From Aeromicrobium sp. (GTDB lineage Bacteria; Actinomycetota; Coriobacteriia; Anaerosomatales; Anaerosomataceae), in NCBI GenBank assembly GCA_015351705.1, contig JADIIM010000054.1:1-38519 (forward strand): a stretch of 38,519 nucleotides of DNA, read 5' to 3'. Numbering within the stretch: position 1 is the first letter of the stretch; every line of letters starts with the position of its first letter. The notes below the pieces were generated by a model. The model was not told the DNA's origin and ran no database searches. It saw nothing but the letters and a program-made list of their open reading frames with translations. Position numbers and translations under genes: made by a program. This document shows, one piece after another, positions 29,895 to 37,744 of this stretch.

Positions 29895-31019
29895 ATGACG
29901 CGAGCAGTCACACACCCGAGGACGCGTGATCGTTCCGCCCGGGAAGGCCTCCGCATCCTCATCATCGGGCCTGCCCATAGCATCGCGCTTGAGCAATGGG
30001 TCGATGAGATGCTTGCGCGCGGCCACGAGATCCTCGTGCTGTCGCCCAATGAACCCCGCCCTGCGCTTGCCGACCGCGTCGAATCGACGGAGGCCGGGTT
30101 CCGGCCGCCGCTGCTCGGCCTGCTGCTGCGCATCATCTACGTCAGACGACGTGTCCGTTCGTATCGCCCGGACGTCGTCCATGGGCAGTCCGCCATAGAC
30201 TACGGACTCTGGGCAGCGCTGTCAGGTCGCGTGCCGGCGCTCGTGACCTGCTGGGGCTCGGACGTCTTCATCGCACCGCAGATGAAGCGCAAGAGCCGGT
30301 GGAAGGTGCGAACCGCCCTGCGGTGCGCGACGTACGTGACGGGTACCTCCCAGGCGCTCCTGGATGCCGCGGACCGTGTTGCGGGCAAGAAGCTCGCCAG
30401 TGAGATCGTCTTCTGGGGCGTGGACACTGATGTGTTCCGTCCGGTGGATGGAAGCGGTAGACCGAACGTCACGGTCCTGAGCGTGCGGGGGCATGAGACG
30501 CTCTACAACATCGACGTGATCCTCCGTGCGTTCGCGCGCCTGCGTGACGTGCGTCCGCATGTCCGGCTGGTAGTCGCGCATCAGGGCTCGCTCACCCCGG
30601 CACTCAAGGATCTCACCCGTGAGCTTGGCATCGCCGATGCCGTGACGTTCCTCGGCTTCGTTGAACAGGATGCGCTGCCGCAGGTCTACGCCGAGGCCGA
30701 TGTCTACGTATCGGTCCCGTCGAGCGACGCCTCGGCGGTGTCCAACCTCGAGGCCATGGCGTCCGGCCTGCCTGTGGTCGGAAGCACACTGCCATCCACG
30801 CTCGAGTGGATCGAAGACGGCGTGAACGGGCTTGTTGTCCCGCCGGGTGACGAGGACGCCCTGACCGACGCGCTCGTCCGTCTGGTCGACGACGAGGGGC
30901 TGCGCCTGCGACTGGGCACCGAGGCGCGTCGCATGGCGGAGGCTCGAGGTTCGCGTGCCAGCCAGATGGACCGCGCGTCCGAGATCTACCGGCTCTTGGC
31001 CGAAGGGCGGCTGCCGTGA
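29895..31019 (+). CDS. GT4 glycosyltransferase
   Basis: A 374-residue GT-B enzyme. The N-terminal half has LRILIIGPAHSIALEQWVDE, the conserved RPDVVHGQSAIDYG and VTCWGSDVFIAP. The C-terminal half has VLSVRGHETLYNIDVILRAF and VTFLGFVEQDALPQVYAEAD. The donor-binding segment is SSDASAVSNLEAMASGLPVV, where the first Glu of the usual ExxxxxxxE is replaced by Asp; the second is kept. VNGLVVPPGDEDAL follows. It starts 1 bp after the preceding stop codon, and its own stop overlaps the next GTG start (GTGA), so translation is coupled. It is the unpaired middle member between two copies of the A-B module. Confidence 0.88.
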   Translation: MTRAVTHPRTRDRSAREGLRILIIGPAHSIALEQWVDEMLARGHEILVLSPNEPRPALADRVESTEAGFRPPLLGLLLRIIYVRRRVRSYRPDVVHGQSAIDYGLWAALSGRVPALVTCWGSDVFIAPQMKRKSRWKVRTALRCATYVTGTSQALLDAADRVAGKKLASEIVFWGVDTDVFRPVDGSGRPNVTVLSVRGHETLYNIDVILRAFARLRDVRPHVRLVVAHQGSLTPALKDLTRELGIADAVTFLGFVEQDALPQVYAEADVYVSVPSSDASAVSNLEAMASGLPVVGSTLPSTLEWIEDGVNGLVVPPGDEDALTDALVRLVDDEGLRLRLGTEARRMAEARGSRASQMDRASEIYRLLAEGRLP

Positions 31020-32167
31020 AGATCGCCATGCTTGTCCTTAACGACATGACTGCAGACGCCCGCGTGGATCGCGAGGCCCGATCACTCGCCGACGCTAGGC
31101 ACAACGTCGAGGTCTTCGCACTCAGAAGCCGAGGCCTGCCCGAGCGTGAGGATGCCGGATCGTATGTGATCCATCGGGTCGCCGACTTCACCCGGGCCGG
31201 TCTGAGGCGGCCGGTCGCGAAGCTGCGTGAGCGGCGGGTGCGAGAGCGCTCAATCGCTGCCCACGCGGTGGCTGTGTCGCCTGACGTCGTTCACTGCCAT
31301 GACACCAACACCCTCGGCATCGGAGTGTCCGTGGCGCGGCAGCTCGGCGTGCCGTATGTCTACGACGCTCACGAGCTGTATCCGGACTCGCTCACTCAGC
31401 GTCGGTTCCAGGGGTCGGCTCCCGTGCAGATGTACCTCCGGAGCCAGGAGCGACAGCTGGTTCCAGGTGCGGCAGCCGTGATCACCGTCAGCGATGGTCT
31501 GAGCCGAGTCCTTCACGAGCGGTACGGGGTTGCCCCTGTCCTCGTCGCCAACTGCCCGCCACTGCGGCCGCCGGCGGATCGAACCGCACTGAAGCGGGAG
31601 CTCGGGCTGCCACCCGAGTCACTCGTTGTGCTCTACCAGGGCGGACTGTTGCCAGGTCGGGCGATCGATGAGCTCGTCGACGCGATGGCGCAGGTGCCGG
31701 ACGCCTACCTGGTCGTGCAGGGGAGTGGGGAGTACGAGTCGGCCATGCGAAGCCGTGTCGCCGAGCGTGGTGTGGACGCCCGCACGATCTTCATGGGTCA
31801 GGTGCCGCATGAGCGACTGTTCGAGCTGACCTGTGGCGCCGACGTGGGGACAATCTTCCTTGACGGTGTGACGCTCAACCACCAGCTCGCCTGGACGAAC
31901 CGGATGTTCATGTACATGATGGCCGGCATCCCCACAGCGGCGACGGACCTGCCGGGCGCTTCCGGGGTCCTGCTTCCGGCCGGCGCGGGGCTTGTGGCTC
32001 CGGCTGGTGATGCTGAGGCGATGGCGGACATCCTCCGAAAGCTCGTGTCCGACCCGGAGAGGCGCGCACGGATGGGTGCCGCCGGTCGCGCGGCCGCCGA
32101 GAGCGAGTACAACTGGGCTTCGCAGGAGCGGCGGCTTCTCGACGTGTACGAACGGCTCGGTGTCTGA
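31016..32167 (+). CDS. GT4-like glycosyltransferase (module A, copy 2)
   Basis: A 383-residue GT-B enzyme. The N-terminus KIAMLVLNDMTADARVDREA parallels the gene at 27365. VVHCHDTNTLGIG and VPYVYDAHELYPDS follow, then the hinge region VITVSDGLSRVL. The donor half has VVLYQGGLLPGRAIDELVDA, AYLVVQGSGEYES and TIFMGQVPHERLFELT. NRMFMYMMAGIPTAATDLPG replaces the classical ExxxxxxxE. The GTG start overlaps the preceding stop by 4 nt (GTGA), and its own stop overlaps the next ATG (TGATG). No membrane helix is seen. Donor and acceptor are unknown. Confidence 0.87.
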   Translation: MKIAMLVLNDMTADARVDREARSLADARHNVEVFALRSRGLPEREDAGSYVIHRVADFTRAGLRRPVAKLRERRVRERSIAAHAVAVSPDVVHCHDTNTLGIGVSVARQLGVPYVYDAHELYPDSLTQRRFQGSAPVQMYLRSQERQLVPGAAAVITVSDGLSRVLHERYGVAPVLVANCPPLRPPADRTALKRELGLPPESLVVLYQGGLLPGRAIDELVDAMAQVPDAYLVVQGSGEYESAMRSRVAERGVDARTIFMGQVPHERLFELTCGADVGTIFLDGVTLNHQLAWTNRMFMYMMAGIPTAATDLPGASGVLLPAGAGLVAPAGDAEAMADILRKLVSDPERRARMGAAGRAAAESEYNWASQERRLLDVYERLGV

Positions 32168-33471
32168 TGCGACTCCTCTTCGTCACATACGAGTTCCCTC
32201 CCAAGGGTGGTCCGGGCGTGCAGCGGCCGCTCAAGCTCGTGAAGTACCTTCCTCAGTCCGGCTGGGAGAGCACGGTGCTCACCGTCCTCGATCCGCCCAC
32301 TGCGCTCGTTGACGCCACGCTCGAGGCAGAGCTGCCGGCATCCACGCGGGTGGTGCGCGCGTGGTCGCTCGAACCCACGCGGGTGATCCAGTTCCTGAGG
32401 CGGCTGCGAGGTGGGTCGGGTGCGGCGGCAGACGCCGCGCCATCCGGCGCCGTCGGTTTCTCGGGGGCGCCCTCGTGGACGGTCGGCGCCGTCCAGGGGC
32501 TCTTCGTCCCGGATGAGAAACGGTTCTGGAGGCCGTGGGCGGTGCGCGCCGGCACGGCTGCAACGGCAGCGGACGACTGCATCGTCGTGGTATCGAGCGG
32601 ACCGCCGCACACGGCGCACGTGGTGGCAGGAGCGATCGCGCGGCGCCTCAGCCTCCCGCACGTCGCTGACCTGCGCGATCCCTGGGTGGGCGCCTACCAT
32701 CGGCGCTACGCCACGCCGTTGCACCGTGCCGCGGACGCGAGGCTCGAGCGGCGCGTGCTCTCGGCCGCGAGCACCATCGTCACCGTCACCGAGCAAATGG
32801 CCGAGATGTACCGCGAGCGCTATCCGGGCGTGCGCGTACTCGTGATCCCCAACGGGTACGACCCGGCCGATCTGCCGGCCGCACCCTCCGGCACGCACGA
32901 GGGACTCGTGCTCGCCTATACGGGCACGTTCGGCGGCGCGCGTCAGCCGGAGAGCTTCCTCGCGGGCGTGGCGCTCGCCGAGGCACGGCAGCCGGAACTC
33001 GCTCAAGACCTCCGAATCGTGGCTGCCGGTCCGGGGCAGGAGTTCGTGGCAGCCGCGCGCCGCGCGGGCGTGCGGAGCACGGTGGAGGCGCTCGGCTACG
33101 TCTCCCACGAGCGGAGCCTCCAGGTGCTCGCCGCATCAGACGTCGCCCTGCTCGTGCTCTCCGCGGGCGAGGAGAGCCGCGTGAGTCTCTCGGGCAAGGT
33201 CTTCGAGTACCTCGGTATGCGCAAACCGATCCTGGCGGTAGTAGGCGAGGGACCGGCGGCAGAGTTGGTGGAGAGCGTCACCGGCGGCCGCGTCGCCTCC
33301 TTCGACGATCCCGCATCGGTTGCCGTTGCACTCGAGGAGTTGTACGCGGTGTGGCGGTCGGGCAGTCTCATGGGACCCACCGAGGCCGAAGCTGCCCGGT
33401 TCAGCCGCGTCGAGCAGGCACAGGCCTACGCCGCGCTCCTCGAGGAGGTCGCCGATGCGCGCCGCGCGTGA
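32167..33471 (+). CDS. GT4-like glycosyltransferase (module B, copy 2)
   Basis: A 434-residue GT-B enzyme. The N-terminus LLFVTYEFPPKGGPGVQRP matches the gene at 28670. A variable Ala/Gly-rich insert lies at about residues 80-105. HVADLRDPWVGAYHRR, IVTVTEQMAEMYRERYPGV and VIPNGYDPADL follow. The donor half has LVLAYTGTFGGARQPESFLA and LSGKVFEYLGMRKPILAVVG. It is translationally coupled to the gene before it through a 1-nt stop/start overlap. The next gene starts inside its last codons. With its partner at 31016 it forms the second copy of a two-gene module. Specificity is unknown. Confidence 0.87.
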   Translation: MRLLFVTYEFPPKGGPGVQRPLKLVKYLPQSGWESTVLTVLDPPTALVDATLEAELPASTRVVRAWSLEPTRVIQFLRRLRGGSGAAADAAPSGAVGFSGAPSWTVGAVQGLFVPDEKRFWRPWAVRAGTAATAADDCIVVVSSGPPHTAHVVAGAIARRLSLPHVADLRDPWVGAYHRRYATPLHRAADARLERRVLSAASTIVTVTEQMAEMYRERYPGVRVLVIPNGYDPADLPAAPSGTHEGLVLAYTGTFGGARQPESFLAGVALAEARQPELAQDLRIVAAGPGQEFVAAARRAGVRSTVEALGYVSHERSLQVLAASDVALLVLSAGEESRVSLSGKVFEYLGMRKPILAVVGEGPAAELVESVTGGRVASFDDPASVAVALEELYAVWRSGSLMGPTEAEAARFSRVEQAQAYAALLEEVADARRA

Positions 33472-34582
33472 CCTCCGCGTCCTTCTCGTAGCGGCAGCCA
33501 CCTCCACCACCGGTGGTGGAGAGAAGCACGTCGCCGACCTGCTGCGGCTGCTGCCGCCGCGCGGCATCGAGGTCGGCCTCGTCGCCCCGCCCGGTGGCGA
33601 CCTCGCACTGCTTGCTGCCAACGCGGGCATCCCGTTCCACCACGCCGAGATCGCGGGGGGCCTGTCCTTCGCGGGTCGATCCCAGCTCGCCTCGGCCATC
33701 GGCACCTTCCAGCCGGACGTGGTACACGCGCACGGCTCGCGCGCCGCCTTCTACGCCCGACTGGCCGACCCGAAGGCCGCGCGTCGCGTGGTCTACACCC
33801 TGCACGGCATCCATGTCGACAAGGCGGGCACGCCGCTGCGCCGCTGGGCGCTCGTTCGTGTGGAGCGCCTGCTGCGACGTCGGACCGCGCGCTTCGTGAC
33901 GGTCTGCGACGCGAACATGCGCGCAGGTGAGCGCCTTGGCATCCTGGATGCGCGTCGCACCACCACCGTCTACAACGGCATCGACGTGCCGGGCGCGCCG
34001 CAGCCGCGCGGCACGTTCCGCGCCGAGCTCGGCCTGTCGGACGACACCCCGCTCGCGCTCTCCGTCGGCCGCCTCACGTGGCCCAAGGACCAGGCCACGC
34101 TCCTGCGCGCGTGGGCGCTCGTGCACGACCGCGTCCCCGGCGCGGTGCTCGCGCTCGTGGGCGAGGGCGAGTTGGACGCCGAGCTGCGCGCGCTGGCCGC
34201 CGAACTCGGCCTGGCCGAGTCCGTCCGCTTCGTCGCGCCGCGTGAGGGCCTGGCGCCTGCCTATGCCGACGCCGACGTCTTCGTGCTCTCCTCGCGGTGG
34301 GAGGGCCTGCCCTACGTGGTGCTCGAGGCGATGTCGTTCGGCCTGCCCGTGGTGAGCACGCGGGTGGACGGCATCCCCGAGGCGGTCGTCGACGGCACGA
34401 GCGGGCTCCTCGTCCCGTCGTCGGCCCCCGAGGCGCTCGCCTCCGCGATCGCCGGCGTGCTCGACGACCCGGACACCCGCGCACGCATGGGCGCCGCAGG
34501 TGCGGCGATCGTGGCCGAGCGCTTCGGCCTGGACCGCATGGCCGACGAGCTCGTCGCCGTGTATCGCGGGCTGGTGCGCTAG
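33455..34582 (+). CDS. GT4 glycosyltransferase
   Basis: A 375-residue canonical GT4 enzyme. The N-terminal half has LLVAAATSTTGGGEKHVADL (Gly-rich loop), PDVVHAHGSRAAFYARL and VYTLHGIHVDKAG. The donor half has LSVGRLTWPKDQATLLRAW, VLALVGEGELDAELRALA and the retaining-GT signature WEGLPYVVLEAMSFGLPVV with both glutamates. VDGTSGLLVPSSAPEALA follows. ATG 33455 is preceded by GGAGG at 6 nt and overlaps the previous gene by 17 nt. In-frame reading further upstream only re-translates that gene. Its TAG shares the CTAG tetranucleotide with the stop of the converging oxidoreductase gene. It is the last gene of the exporter/glycosyltransferase operon. Confidence 0.92.
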   Translation: MRAARDLRVLLVAAATSTTGGGEKHVADLLRLLPPRGIEVGLVAPPGGDLALLAANAGIPFHHAEIAGGLSFAGRSQLASAIGTFQPDVVHAHGSRAAFYARLADPKAARRVVYTLHGIHVDKAGTPLRRWALVRVERLLRRRTARFVTVCDANMRAGERLGILDARRTTTVYNGIDVPGAPQPRGTFRAELGLSDDTPLALSVGRLTWPKDQATLLRAWALVHDRVPGAVLALVGEGELDAELRALAAELGLAESVRFVAPREGLAPAYADADVFVLSSRWEGLPYVVLEAMSFGLPVVSTRVDGIPEAVVDGTSGLLVPSSAPEALASAIAGVLDDPDTRARMGAAGAAIVAERFGLDRMADELVAVYRGLVR

Positions 34583-35517
34583 GAGCGGGTGGCCGCGCGT
34601 TCGACCTCGTAGGCGAGCCGGACCGCGTTCACGCCCGCGGCGCCGTCCACGAGGGGCTTGCGGCCGGTGGTGATCGCGTCGATCACGTCGCGCAGCTCGC
34701 GGGCGAGCGGCTCGCCGCTGCGGTCGAGGTACGGCACTTCCACCACGTTCGCCTGCCGGTACATGCCGCTCTCCTCGAACTCCACCGAGGTCTCGCGCTT
34801 GATGCTGACGTCCTGGCGGATCGAGTCGGCCACGATGAACCGCTCGCGCTCGGAGACGGAGATGCGGCGCACCTTGTCCTGCGTGACGCGGGAGGTCTGC
34901 AGCGACGCGATCCGGCCGCCCTCGAACTCGAGGACGGCGCTGGCCACGTCGAACGAGTCGGAGAACACCGCTGACGCGGCCGCCTCCACGTGGACGGGAT
35001 AGCCGCCGGCGATCCAGCACGCGAGGTCGAGGTCGTGGACCATGAGGTCAAAGATGACGCTGTCTTTGATGCGCGGCGTGTACGGCGAGAGGCGCTCGAA
35101 GGAGAGCATGACCGGGTCTGATGTGAGCCCGGCGAGCACGCTGACCGCGGCGTTGAAGCGCTCCACGTGGCCCACCGCCAGCACGAGGCCGGCTGACTCG
35201 GCGGCGTCCACGATGCGCTGGGCGTCTTCCGGCGTTCCGGCGAGCGGCTTCTCGATCATCAGGTGTGTCTTCCTGCCGATGAGTTCGAGCGCCGTCTCCA
35301 CATGGCTCTGGGTGGGGGTGGCCACGACCGCGAAGTCAACCTCGGGCAACGCATCCAGGCTCTCGAAGACCGGGGCGCCCACCGCCGCCAGACGGGTGCG
35401 TGCGCCCTCCACGTCCGGGTCGACCACGCCGACGAACTCCACGTCGGGCTGTGTGGCGAGGATGCGTGCGTGATGGCGGCCCATGTTCCCGGCCCCGATG
35501 ACAGCGGCGCGCAGCAT
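34579..35517 (-). CDS. Gfo/Idh/MocA-family oxidoreductase, probably on a nucleotide sugar
   Basis: A 312-residue NAD(P)-dependent dehydrogenase. The Rossmann motif is AAVIGAGNMGRHHARILATQ at residues 4-23. DFAVVATPTQSHVETALELI and the conserved EKPLAGTPEDAQRIVDAA follow. The catalytic region is around FDLMVHDLDLACWI, with its His-Asp pair. A beta-sheet dimerisation domain ends the protein. Relatives in surface-glycan loci oxidise UDP-sugars such as UDP-GlcNAc derivatives at C3 (family knowledge; exact substrate is inference). ATG 35517 follows GGGAGGGAG at 7 nt. It is divergent from another glycosyltransferase and convergent with the operon before it. Confidence 0.88.
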   Translation of the reverse strand: MLRAAVIGAGNMGRHHARILATQPDVEFVGVVDPDVEGARTRLAAVGAPVFESLDALPEVDFAVVATPTQSHVETALELIGRKTHLMIEKPLAGTPEDAQRIVDAAESAGLVLAVGHVERFNAAVSVLAGLTSDPVMLSFERLSPYTPRIKDSVIFDLMVHDLDLACWIAGGYPVHVEAAASAVFSDSFDVASAVLEFEGGRIASLQTSRVTQDKVRRISVSERERFIVADSIRQDVSIKRETSVEFEESGMYRQANVVEVPYLDRSGEPLARELRDVIDAITTGRKPLVDGAAGVNAVRLAYEVERAATRS

Positions 35518-35586
35518 GGTGCGACTCCCTCCCGGTGGCGATGCACGCGCGGCATCGCGTCCCGTGTGTCCGTGTGCGATGTGCTC

Positions 35587-35595
35587 ACGATAGCA
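35587..35595 (-). promoter_or_regulatory. Extended -10 promoter of the Gfo/Idh/MocA gene
   Basis: On the minus strand TGC-TATCGT is an extended -10, identical to the element before the alpha/alpha-toroid gene. It predicts a leader of about 60 nt. The -35 position is not conserved. Confidence 0.45.
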
Positions 35596-35613
35596 GTTCC
35601 CGGCTTCCGGCAC

Positions 35614-35642
35614 GTGACGCTCGGTCGTGCGCGTCGTAGACT
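35614..35642 (+). promoter_or_regulatory. Promoter candidate for the GT at 35731
   Basis: GTGACG (35614-35619), a 17-bp spacer and TAGACT (35637-35642) give a plausible sigma-70 promoter facing right. It predicts an approximately 80-nt leader. No other feature is seen in the 213-bp divergent gap apart from the leftward promoter. Confidence 0.45.
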
Positions 35643-35730
35643 GACGGCACCGCTGCGCACCCGCGCTCGGCCGGAGCGGGGCACCGTTCCCGGCCTGGCC
35701 GACACGACCCGGAAGGCGGCCGCCCGGCCG

Positions 35731-36840
35731 ATGCGCTCGCTCAAGCACACCACCGTCCTGTTCGTCACCTCCCGCACGGGCCCCACGCTCTCACGCGTGG
35801 AGCGCCGGTGGCTGCCGGTGATGCGTGCCCTCGTGGCCGAGCAGGCCACGGTGTTGCTCGTGGCCGCCCCCAACGGCCCGCTCGTCGCGCCTGCCCGGCA
35901 GGCCGGCGTCACCATCGCGCCCTACCGGGTCGACCGGTTCAATGTGTGGATCACGCGCAACCGGCTGCGCGCGTACCTCAAGCGCTACGAGCCGGCCATC
36001 GCGTTCGCGTCCGGGTACCACGCGGACATCCCGTTGCGCCTGGCCGCGCGCGACCTGCCGGTCACGGTCGCAACCTCCACGTACTGCGGCGGCTGGCCGT
36101 ATCGCGGCCTCGGCGTGCTCACCACGCGGGGCCGTCAGCGGCTCGAGCGCAGGACACGCTCCCGCGTCGATGCGTTCGTGGTGGACAACGCCGTGCTTGC
36201 CGAGACGCTCACTGCCGACGGTGTGCCGCTGCACAAGGTCCACGTGGTGCCGCCGGGTGTGGACGTGGGCGACGTCTCCCGCGCCTCGGCCGTGGTGCTC
36301 GATCTTCCCGGGGAGCGCCCGCTCATCGGCTATGCGGGGGCACTCGAACGCAGCCGCGGGCTCGGTACGCTCGCCGCCGCGGCGCCACTGATCAAGGAGC
36401 GCCACCCGCAGGTGCGCGTCATCGTGTCGGGGGAGGGGCCGGCGCGCCTCGGCCTGCTGCCCGCCTCGCTCGATGGGCGCATCGAGCTGCTCGGCCGCGC
36501 CGAGAGCGTTCCGGCGCTCCTCTCGGCGCTCGACGTGTGCGTGTTCCCCACAAGCGAGTCGGGGATCCCCACGTCGCTTCTGGAGGCCGCCGCGCTCGGT
36601 CGGCCTATCGTGGCCTCGGACACGCTGGGCATGCGCGAGGTGTTCGCCGAGGGAAGCGAGATCGTGCTGGTCCCGCAGGGTAACGCCGAGGCACTTGCCG
36701 AGGCCGTGAGCGACCTGCTCGACGACCCGGGCCGTGCCGCCGCGCTCGGCGCCGCGGCACGCTCGCGCGTGCTCGACGACTACGCGGAGCCCGATCTCGT
36801 GAGGCGCTGGGTCACGCTGCTGCGGTCGCTCTCGGCCTGA
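35731..36840 (+). CDS. GT4-like glycosyltransferase
   Basis: A 369-residue GT-B enzyme. The N-terminal half has VLFVTSRTGPTLSRVERRWL, TVLLVAAPNGPLVAPARQAG and AFVVDNAVLAETL. The donor half has PLIGYAGALERSRGLGTLAA, VRVIVSGEGPARLGLLPASL and the signature SESGIPTSLLEAAALGRPIV, with both Glu residues of the GT4 ExxxxxxxE. VPQGNAEALAEAVSDLL follows. The start at ATG 35731 is uncertain. GGAAGG is about 15 nt away, and the frame is open further upstream, where no better ribosome-binding site is seen. It is monocistronic by layout, with its own promoter, and is followed by the toxin-antitoxin pair. Substrate unknown. Confidence 0.87.
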   Translation: MRSLKHTTVLFVTSRTGPTLSRVERRWLPVMRALVAEQATVLLVAAPNGPLVAPARQAGVTIAPYRVDRFNVWITRNRLRAYLKRYEPAIAFASGYHADIPLRLAARDLPVTVATSTYCGGWPYRGLGVLTTRGRQRLERRTRSRVDAFVVDNAVLAETLTADGVPLHKVHVVPPGVDVGDVSRASAVVLDLPGERPLIGYAGALERSRGLGTLAAAAPLIKERHPQVRVIVSGEGPARLGLLPASLDGRIELLGRAESVPALLSALDVCVFPTSESGIPTSLLEAAALGRPIVASDTLGMREVFAEGSEIVLVPQGNAEALAEAVSDLLDDPGRAAALGAAARSRVLDDYAEPDLVRRWVTLLRSLSA

Positions 36841-36872
36841 GCCTACCGCTTCGGATCGTTCGGCCAGCGGCG

Positions 36873-36910
36873 TTGCACGCCTCCCTACGTTTCCGTAGAG
36901 TTCTCTACGG
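36873..36910 (+). promoter_or_regulatory. Toxin-antitoxin promoter with overlapping operator palindrome
   Basis: TTGCAC (36873-36878), a 17-bp spacer and TAGAGT (36896-36901) form a good promoter. CCGTAGAG-TT-CTCTACGG (36893-36910) is a perfect palindrome lying across the -10. A further CTACG (36885-36889) pairs with CGTAG (36894-36898). The three alternating CTACG/CGTAG half-sites suit binding by the ribbon-helix-helix antitoxin encoded just downstream. Confidence 0.7.
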
Positions 36911-36920
36911 AGGTGGACGC

Positions 36921-37226
36921 ATGACGGACTACGTGCAGATCTCGGCGCAGATCAGCGAGGCGACGCGCGCCCGGCTCGACCAGTACGCCCGCGAGACCGG
37001 CCTCAAGAAGAGCCGCATCATCGAGGACGCGATCCAGGCGCGACTGGACGCGCTCGATCAGATCCCCCCCGAGTACATCGTCCCCACACGCGTCGTGCTC
37101 GACGACGAGTCGTGGGGACGCGTGATCGAACGCGTCGAGGGCGCCGGCCAGCCGAGTGCCGGGCTCATTGAGCTCCTGCGCCCGCATCGCGAGGAATTCA
37201 GGAGGCTCCTTGGGCTTGACGATTAG
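36921..37226 (+). CDS. Ribbon-helix-helix antitoxin (TacA/DUF1778-like)
   Basis: A 101-residue antitoxin. The N-terminal ribbon-helix-helix domain (about residues 4-45, VQISAQISEATRARLDQYA then KSRIIEDAIQARL) binds DNA as a dimer. The C-terminal tail (TRVVLDDESWGRVIERVE, then AGLIELLRPH) matches the toxin-neutralising tail of DUF1778 antitoxins, which wraps the GNAT partner. ATG 36921 follows GGAGG by 7 nt. An open frame starting at 36873 covers the promoter and is not coding. The toxin gene overlaps its last codons. Autoregulation through the palindrome on its promoter is expected from the family. Confidence 0.9.
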   Translation: MTDYVQISAQISEATRARLDQYARETGLKKSRIIEDAIQARLDALDQIPPEYIVPTRVVLDDESWGRVIERVEGAGQPSAGLIELLRPHREEFRRLLGLDD

Positions 37227-37737
37227 GCGACTCGAGCGCTCCGACGTCAGGGACGGTTTCGACAGCGGGTCGCTGGCGCTCGATCGCTACCTTCGCGAGT
37301 TCGCGTGGCAGAACCAGGAGCGGTACGCGCTGGGCGTGACGTACGTGGCGGTCGACGATGAGACGCGGTGTGTGTGCGGTTACGTGACCGTCTCCGCCGC
37401 GCAGCTCACCGCGAACCTGCGTTCACGGGCGGGTGTTCCCCGCGCGTTCGAGGGCGGGGTGCCCGTGCTGCGGCTCGGCTGTCTTGCGGTCGATCGACGG
37501 TTCCAGGGCCACGGACTCGGCAGGGAGCTCCTCGTGCATGCGCTTCGTCTGGCCATCGGGCAGGCTCACGAGGTGGGGTGCGTCGGGGTCGTCGTGGACG
37601 CACGGCCTGAGGCGGTCGCATTCTACGAGCGGCACGGATTCGAGCGCGTCGAGGCGCTTGAGGGCGGCGGCATGAGCCGGCCCCGGACGATCCTCATGTT
37701 CCTCGCGCTGCGCGATGTCCAGGCTGCGCTCGGCTGA
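37216..37737 (+). CDS. GNAT acetyltransferase toxin (TacT-like)
   Basis: A 173-residue GNAT-fold protein. The start (IRRLERSDVRDGFDSGSLAL then DRYLREFAWQNQERYALGVT) is typical of TacT toxins. The acetyl-CoA-binding motif is DRRFQGHGLGRELLVHAL, preceded by LRLGCLAVD. The catalytic tyrosine is in FYERHGFERV. TacT-type toxins block translation by acetylating the amino group of charged tRNAs (family knowledge); the tRNA target here is unknown. TTG 37216 overlaps the antitoxin by 11 nt, with AGGAGG 10 nt upstream; TTG 37210 at 4 nt is the alternative. Both key motifs are intact, so the toxin is probably active. Confidence 0.9.
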   Translation: MTIRRLERSDVRDGFDSGSLALDRYLREFAWQNQERYALGVTYVAVDDETRCVCGYVTVSAAQLTANLRSRAGVPRAFEGGVPVLRLGCLAVDRRFQGHGLGRELLVHALRLAIGQAHEVGCVGVVVDARPEAVAFYERHGFERVEALEGGGMSRPRTILMFLALRDVQAALG

Positions 37738-37744
37738 GCGCCGG

